Below, piece after piece: positions 60,615 to 64,000 of a DNA stretch of 64,000 nt (position 1 is the first letter of the stretch; each line of letters starts with the position of its first letter). Below the pieces are notes generated by a model that saw only the letters and a list, made by a program, of their open reading frames with translations, made no database searches and was not told where the DNA came from. This DNA comes from Mytilus edulis. Lineage: Eukaryota; Mollusca; Bivalvia; Mytilida; Mytilidae. The position numbers and the translations under genes were made by a program. The stretch is taken from assembly GCF_963676685.1 (NCBI RefSeq), contig NC_092350.1, positions 67,139,674-67,203,673 on the forward strand. Direction: 5' to 3'.

Positions 60615-61528
60615 CAGGGTTGGCAAAAACCCGGGTTTTATGAGTATTGCCCAGCCCAGTGGAAAATACTGGGAAAACCCGGGTTTTACTGGGTTTTAAT
60701 GGGTAATACTGAGCAATACTGGGTAATATAAAATACTGGCCTGAATTTTAAAGAGGATTCAGTGATCAAACTCAATTGCAATACATTTAAGATATTAATA
60801 AACACATTTTGATTTATAAATTAGTTTACTTGTTTGAGAGTGATAATACAAGTGTATATACATTTGAAAAAGTACTATTCTTGCAACTATGAGACAAGTA
60901 AACATGTAGGCACACATTACACAAATATTAATGGAAAAGGCCTTTTTCAATAATTCTCTTCTGAAAGTCTATTAAATCACCCTCCCGTCTAGATTGGTCA
61001 AACTGTATTAACATAAATAAGTTATTCAAAGAATTCATTTTTCAAATGTATATATCTTGCATTAAGAATTAACAAGAAAATGTAAGAAAAATTACTTTTG
61101 CATAATATATATGTACATCACAAATTAATAAATAATTATTCAAATTAGGACATTGATATGTTTATATAACAATATTCAGCCTTTTCATTTCTATAAGGGT
61201 TAATGACTTGACCCTGTAGGGTGTTTATTTAGCAATATGATTGCATAGACATTTAAATTTATAGAAGTAGTGGAGAAAAGAATGAAATTGAATTTTCAAT
61301 CTTCTAAAAACATGACTCTCAATGGTTATCTGTATAAAATGTATATGTTTAGCTATAATACTTTGAAACTACAACAAGACTTTACTATTTTGTGTTAAAA
61401 TAAGCTTAAAAAGTCTTATTGCCCAGTATTACCCAGTATTGCCCATTTCAGGGAGTATTGCCCAGCCCGGGAAAACCCAGGAATTCCCACCTGGGTTTTC
61501 CCGGGCGGGTAATATTTTGCCAACCCTG
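60615..61528. mobile_element. hAT-like MITE with perfect 8-bp target duplication
   Basis: Ends CAGGGTTGGCAAAA and the inverse TTTTGCCAACCCTG are flanked by ACTGGAGG on both sides (60607-60614 and 61529-61536). CAGGG-type ends and 8-bp duplications are hAT hallmarks. Next to each end lie repeated phrases AATACTGGGTAATA and ACCCGGGTTTT and their inverses. The centre is A+T-rich. The minus frames at 61416-61696 and the plus frame at 60543-60731 are products of this element. Confidence 0.92.
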
Positions 61529-61536
61529 ACTGGAGG

Positions 61537-62818
61537 CAACTTTTATCACGTTTAAATGAAGTAACAAACTTATTTTGCCGCCGAAATTTAGGTTGATGTA
61601 CGTTTTCGAGTAACAAGCACCGGAACTTGCGGAAATGCACGAAGTGATAAAAAGTTGTATTTTTATCAAATAACCTGCTATACACTGCAAAGACAATGCT
61701 TCAACCTGTTTTCTTAAGATAATGAATTGTTTATGTCTAAATTTTTTTAATTATCAATAAAAAATTGATGTTTCATCATCTTCGTAAAAATTGAAAATGT
61801 CCGATGACGGAAGCGACTGAAAGCGAGTATCGTCAAGAACAGGGCGACTTGTTTTCGCTTTTGAGGGTCGGGAAAGCGACTTCTTAGCCCAAGTCGCCTG
61901 GTAGCGTGAGCCCTGTTTAGACATGCAAAATATATATATTTAATGTTGTAAAATGCAAATGTTTTAAATGGTAGTGTATACATTATGTAAGTCAAAAATA
62001 ATTTCAATATTTTCTCAGCAACACAAATCATGCAAAAAAGACACCATATCTTCCAAGATATATAGCATGTATAGTTTATAGTAGTTTTACAAGTTCTTGT
62101 TTTCCTAAAATTTTTCAATTCATACTTTTAACATGTTTAACATATATGTACATTTTAGCTCTTATGATAAAAATGAATACAGTAAAAAAACTGCAAAAAA
62201 GCAGATGTTTTAAGGCCAGAAACTCCAAAACAGGTTGACAGATTTTTTTCCAATTCTCAGATTACAAATGTCATGAATGTAGAGATATTTACATGATGAA
62301 ATTAAAAAAAAATCAGAATATTAAAATTGATAAAATAGATAATGAACAAAATAATATATGTTAAAATGTTATCAATGGTTATGGTGCTCCTTTTTGTGAT
62401 ATGGGCATTAAAAAAAATTGGCAGGAAAAGGCTGACTTGGACGTTCACCATACATTTGCATTGGTCTTTTTGGGGTCTAAAATAAAAAGAAAAGAAATCT
62501 AGAATCGACTCAACTTATGATACATGACCTTTTAAGAGCTGTTGAAGTCTTATATGAAAAAAAAACAATGGGTGTTATGGGGCAATTTTTTTTACTTTGT
62601 AATGTATTAAAAAACAAAGGAGTCTAAACATCTAAAACAAACTCCTAAACCTAAGTAACTAAGTACATCCTTAAGCGCAACTTATGAGTCTTGTACATGT
62701 TAACAAAACACTGGTCATACTATGATATCTTACATGTATATGTTTTTATATATATGCCAATTATTGTGTATAGTGTGCACAAAATTTCAAGACTTGATTA
62801 AGGGGTATATGTAACTTA
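61537..62818. other. Intergenic or intronic DNA left of the minus-strand gene
   Basis: A C+G-richer block near 61795-61920 (GAAAGCGACTTCTTAGCCC, AGTCGCCTGGTAGCGTGAGC) looks like a repeat fragment. On the minus strand, TTTTATTTTAG near 62479 precedes a short open stretch (TPKRPMQMYGERPSQPFPAN) ending in TAA, a conceivable terminal exon. Its phase (0) does not match the donor at 62820 (phase 2), so an extra exon would be needed. Confidence 0.35.
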
Positions 62819-62819
62819 C

Positions 62820-63504
62820 CCTGAAGCAGGAATTGAATCATTCTCCACATCTACTTCAAACTCATCTCCACTGGGATCTATATCGTAATAAAATTTTGAA
62901 GTTTTAACAACTTCCTTAAATACGTCTTCTCCTAATCTTTGTATGAGGCCACCAGTGCCTTTAAGGATTTGAATGGCATCATCAGACAGCTCTGTGCAGA
63001 ATAAGTTGTGATGGATTAACATCCAGAGATCAATAATTGTTGAAAATTCTAACTTGTCCTTGTTAAAAACTTTAAGAAAGTCTTTCTTCTGTATTTTTAA
63101 CAGGTAATCATGCTGAGCATTATACAAAACCACCATATATTTGTGTCTATTAATGGCACAGATAGGTACCATTGAAGAACCATAATCCTTGTTTCCACTG
63201 TAGGCCAAGACCCTTTGTTTATGCTTCCACATTGATAAAGAGATGGCTTGTTTACAAACTTGATTAATATCTACATCATTAAAATTTTCACCATTGTTTT
63301 CATCACAGATCTCGTCTTTGTCATCGTTATCATTATTTTCATCATTAGTAATCCATTTTGGGTGAATTCTGTTTGCATCAGGACTGTCTTCTGGTTCTCC
63401 AATATGAAACACAGCAGCTGTATTTGCTTGAGAATCTAAATACATGTCCTTGGTTGTTGGAAACAATGTGATATCTGCACTTCCATAAAATAGACGGGTA
63501 CTTC
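62820..63504 (-). CDS. Unidentified protein, internal exon
   Basis: On the minus strand TTTTTTTCAG precedes 63504 and GTAAGT follows 62820; 685 nt, phase 1 in, phase 2 out, fully open. It begins STRLFYGSADITLFPTTKDM, then AAVFHIGEPEDSPDANRIHP, an Asn/Asp-rich acidic insert (NDENNDNDDKDEICDENNGE), INQVCKQAISLSMWKHKQRV, VPICAINRHKYMVVLYNAQ and DLWMLIHHNLF, ending acidic (DPSGDEFEVDVENDSIPASG). The order SADI, then E-P-E, then NQVCKQ with later beta strands vaguely recalls PD-(D/E)XK nuclease-like proteins, but that is a guess. No membrane segment. Confidence 0.85.
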
Positions 63505-63878
63505 CTGAAAAAAAAAATTTAAAATTACAAAAGTGTTTAAAGGACCCTTAGCATTTATTCATTGTTAATTGCCTAATGTCCAGTGGCAAATATTTCATGT
63601 ATGTCCAGGTTACCCTCTAGCATGTTGATAAAACAAATGTGAAAATATGAATGTTATTTCATGTACAGGTATATGATGTTCATAATCATCAATGTACATG
63701 TACTGTGTTCTTCTCACCAGACGGGATTAATCATGTTTTGTATATGTGGTTTATGATAATATATTTGAACAGTCAGAAGAGATTTTCTATTCTCATTTAG
63801 GAATTTGTTGATCTTTTCTTTCTCTTTTATAATGTTTATATGTACATACCGGTACATCATGTACATGACATATCTTAC

Positions 63879-64000
63879 CAAAATTTGTGTATCCATATTG
63901 TACTGGAGCGCCGCAGTCATGTGGTTGGTCTCCAGACAAGCTTGAATCTATGATATGATTTGTTGGATTATACAGGAGCTGTGAAAGAAGGTGACCAGTT
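63879..64000 (-). CDS. Unidentified protein, preceding exon (cut by window edge)
   Basis: Minus strand, open from the edge to a donor G|GTAAGA at 63878-63873; phase 1 out. Residues GHLLSQLLYNPTNHIIDSSL, SGDQPHDCGAPVQYGYTNF join the next exon as NF-G-STRLFYG. The paired open frames, matching phases and canonical sites make this a genuine gene running right to left. Its start lies outside the window. Confidence 0.8.

Noticed and set aside
61416..61696. Minus frames containing PGKTQVGIPGFSRAG-like text
   Set aside because: They are the translation of the mirrored GGG/CCC phrases at the right end of the hAT-like MITE.
61747..62118. 123-codon minus frame with ARRLGLRSRFPDPQKRKQ
   Set aside because: The protein-like middle coincides with a C+G-richer block that looks like a repeat fragment, and the rest is A+T-rich noise. 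I recall similar phrases as repeat-derived in mussels. No splice context was found.

Overview
The window looks like nuclear DNA of a bivalve mollusc, most likely a mussel (Mytilus-like). It is A+T-rich, gene-poor and intron-dominated. It is crowded with decayed Penelope-like and YxDD retroelement pieces, tRNA-derived SINEs, Tc1/IS630-like and hAT-like DNA elements, foldback MITEs and minisatellites. It also holds a DZIP3-type HEPN gene of the kind that is expanded in bivalves. The species call is inferred from repeat style and protein families remembered from bivalves, not from a database match.

The main content is one plus-strand gene, modelled by hand as 11 coding exons between 4127 and 46690. 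Every exon-exon junction keeps phase, and the spliced frame is 1499 codons plus stop. Exon 1 (4127-4843) encodes a HEPN domain with an R-X4/5-H motif. Exons 2-3 add coiled coil. Exons 4-9 are almost all phase 1-1 modules carrying small alpha/beta segments, an acidic linker and a CX2CX5CX2C cluster. Exon 10 (43904-44478) encodes a basic-flanked membrane anchor and the start of a glucosidase I (GH63, MOGS) domain, which exon 11 (44900-46690) completes. Glucosidase I is normally a type II ER membrane protein with a short cytosolic tail. Here the tail would be a roughly 750-residue HEPN/coiled-coil protein. The layout (cytosolic RNase-like domain, one membrane pass, luminal glycoprotein-processing domain) recalls Ire1, whose KEN RNase domain is HEPN-related. 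The luminal domain keeps the putative catalytic Asp and Glu but changes other normally conserved GH63 positions. Fusion is the leading model. Two separate genes with alternative start or terminal exons remain possible and are described.

Layout: 1-4116 is upstream DNA with microsatellites and dispersed repeats. 4117-46690 is the HEPN-MOGS gene. Its long introns hold a foldback element and two SINE copies (6.9-8.7 kb), a decayed RT (10.8-11.7 kb), two adjacent long-TIR Tc1/IS630-like elements with a Penelope-like GIY-YIG fragment inside one (14.0-20.3 kb), a TGTAACGAAA-ended element (29.4-30.5 kb), a second decayed RT (32.2-33.2 kb) and many MITEs. 46.7-62.8 kb is gene-free repeat territory: a 1.9 kb TIR element with six copies of a 15-mer nested in an RT-element tail, a TA-flanked MITE, a long-TIR element abutting an 83-bp tandem array, and a hAT-like element with a perfect 8-bp target duplication. 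62.8-64.0 kb carries two exons of an unidentified minus-strand gene that runs off the right edge.
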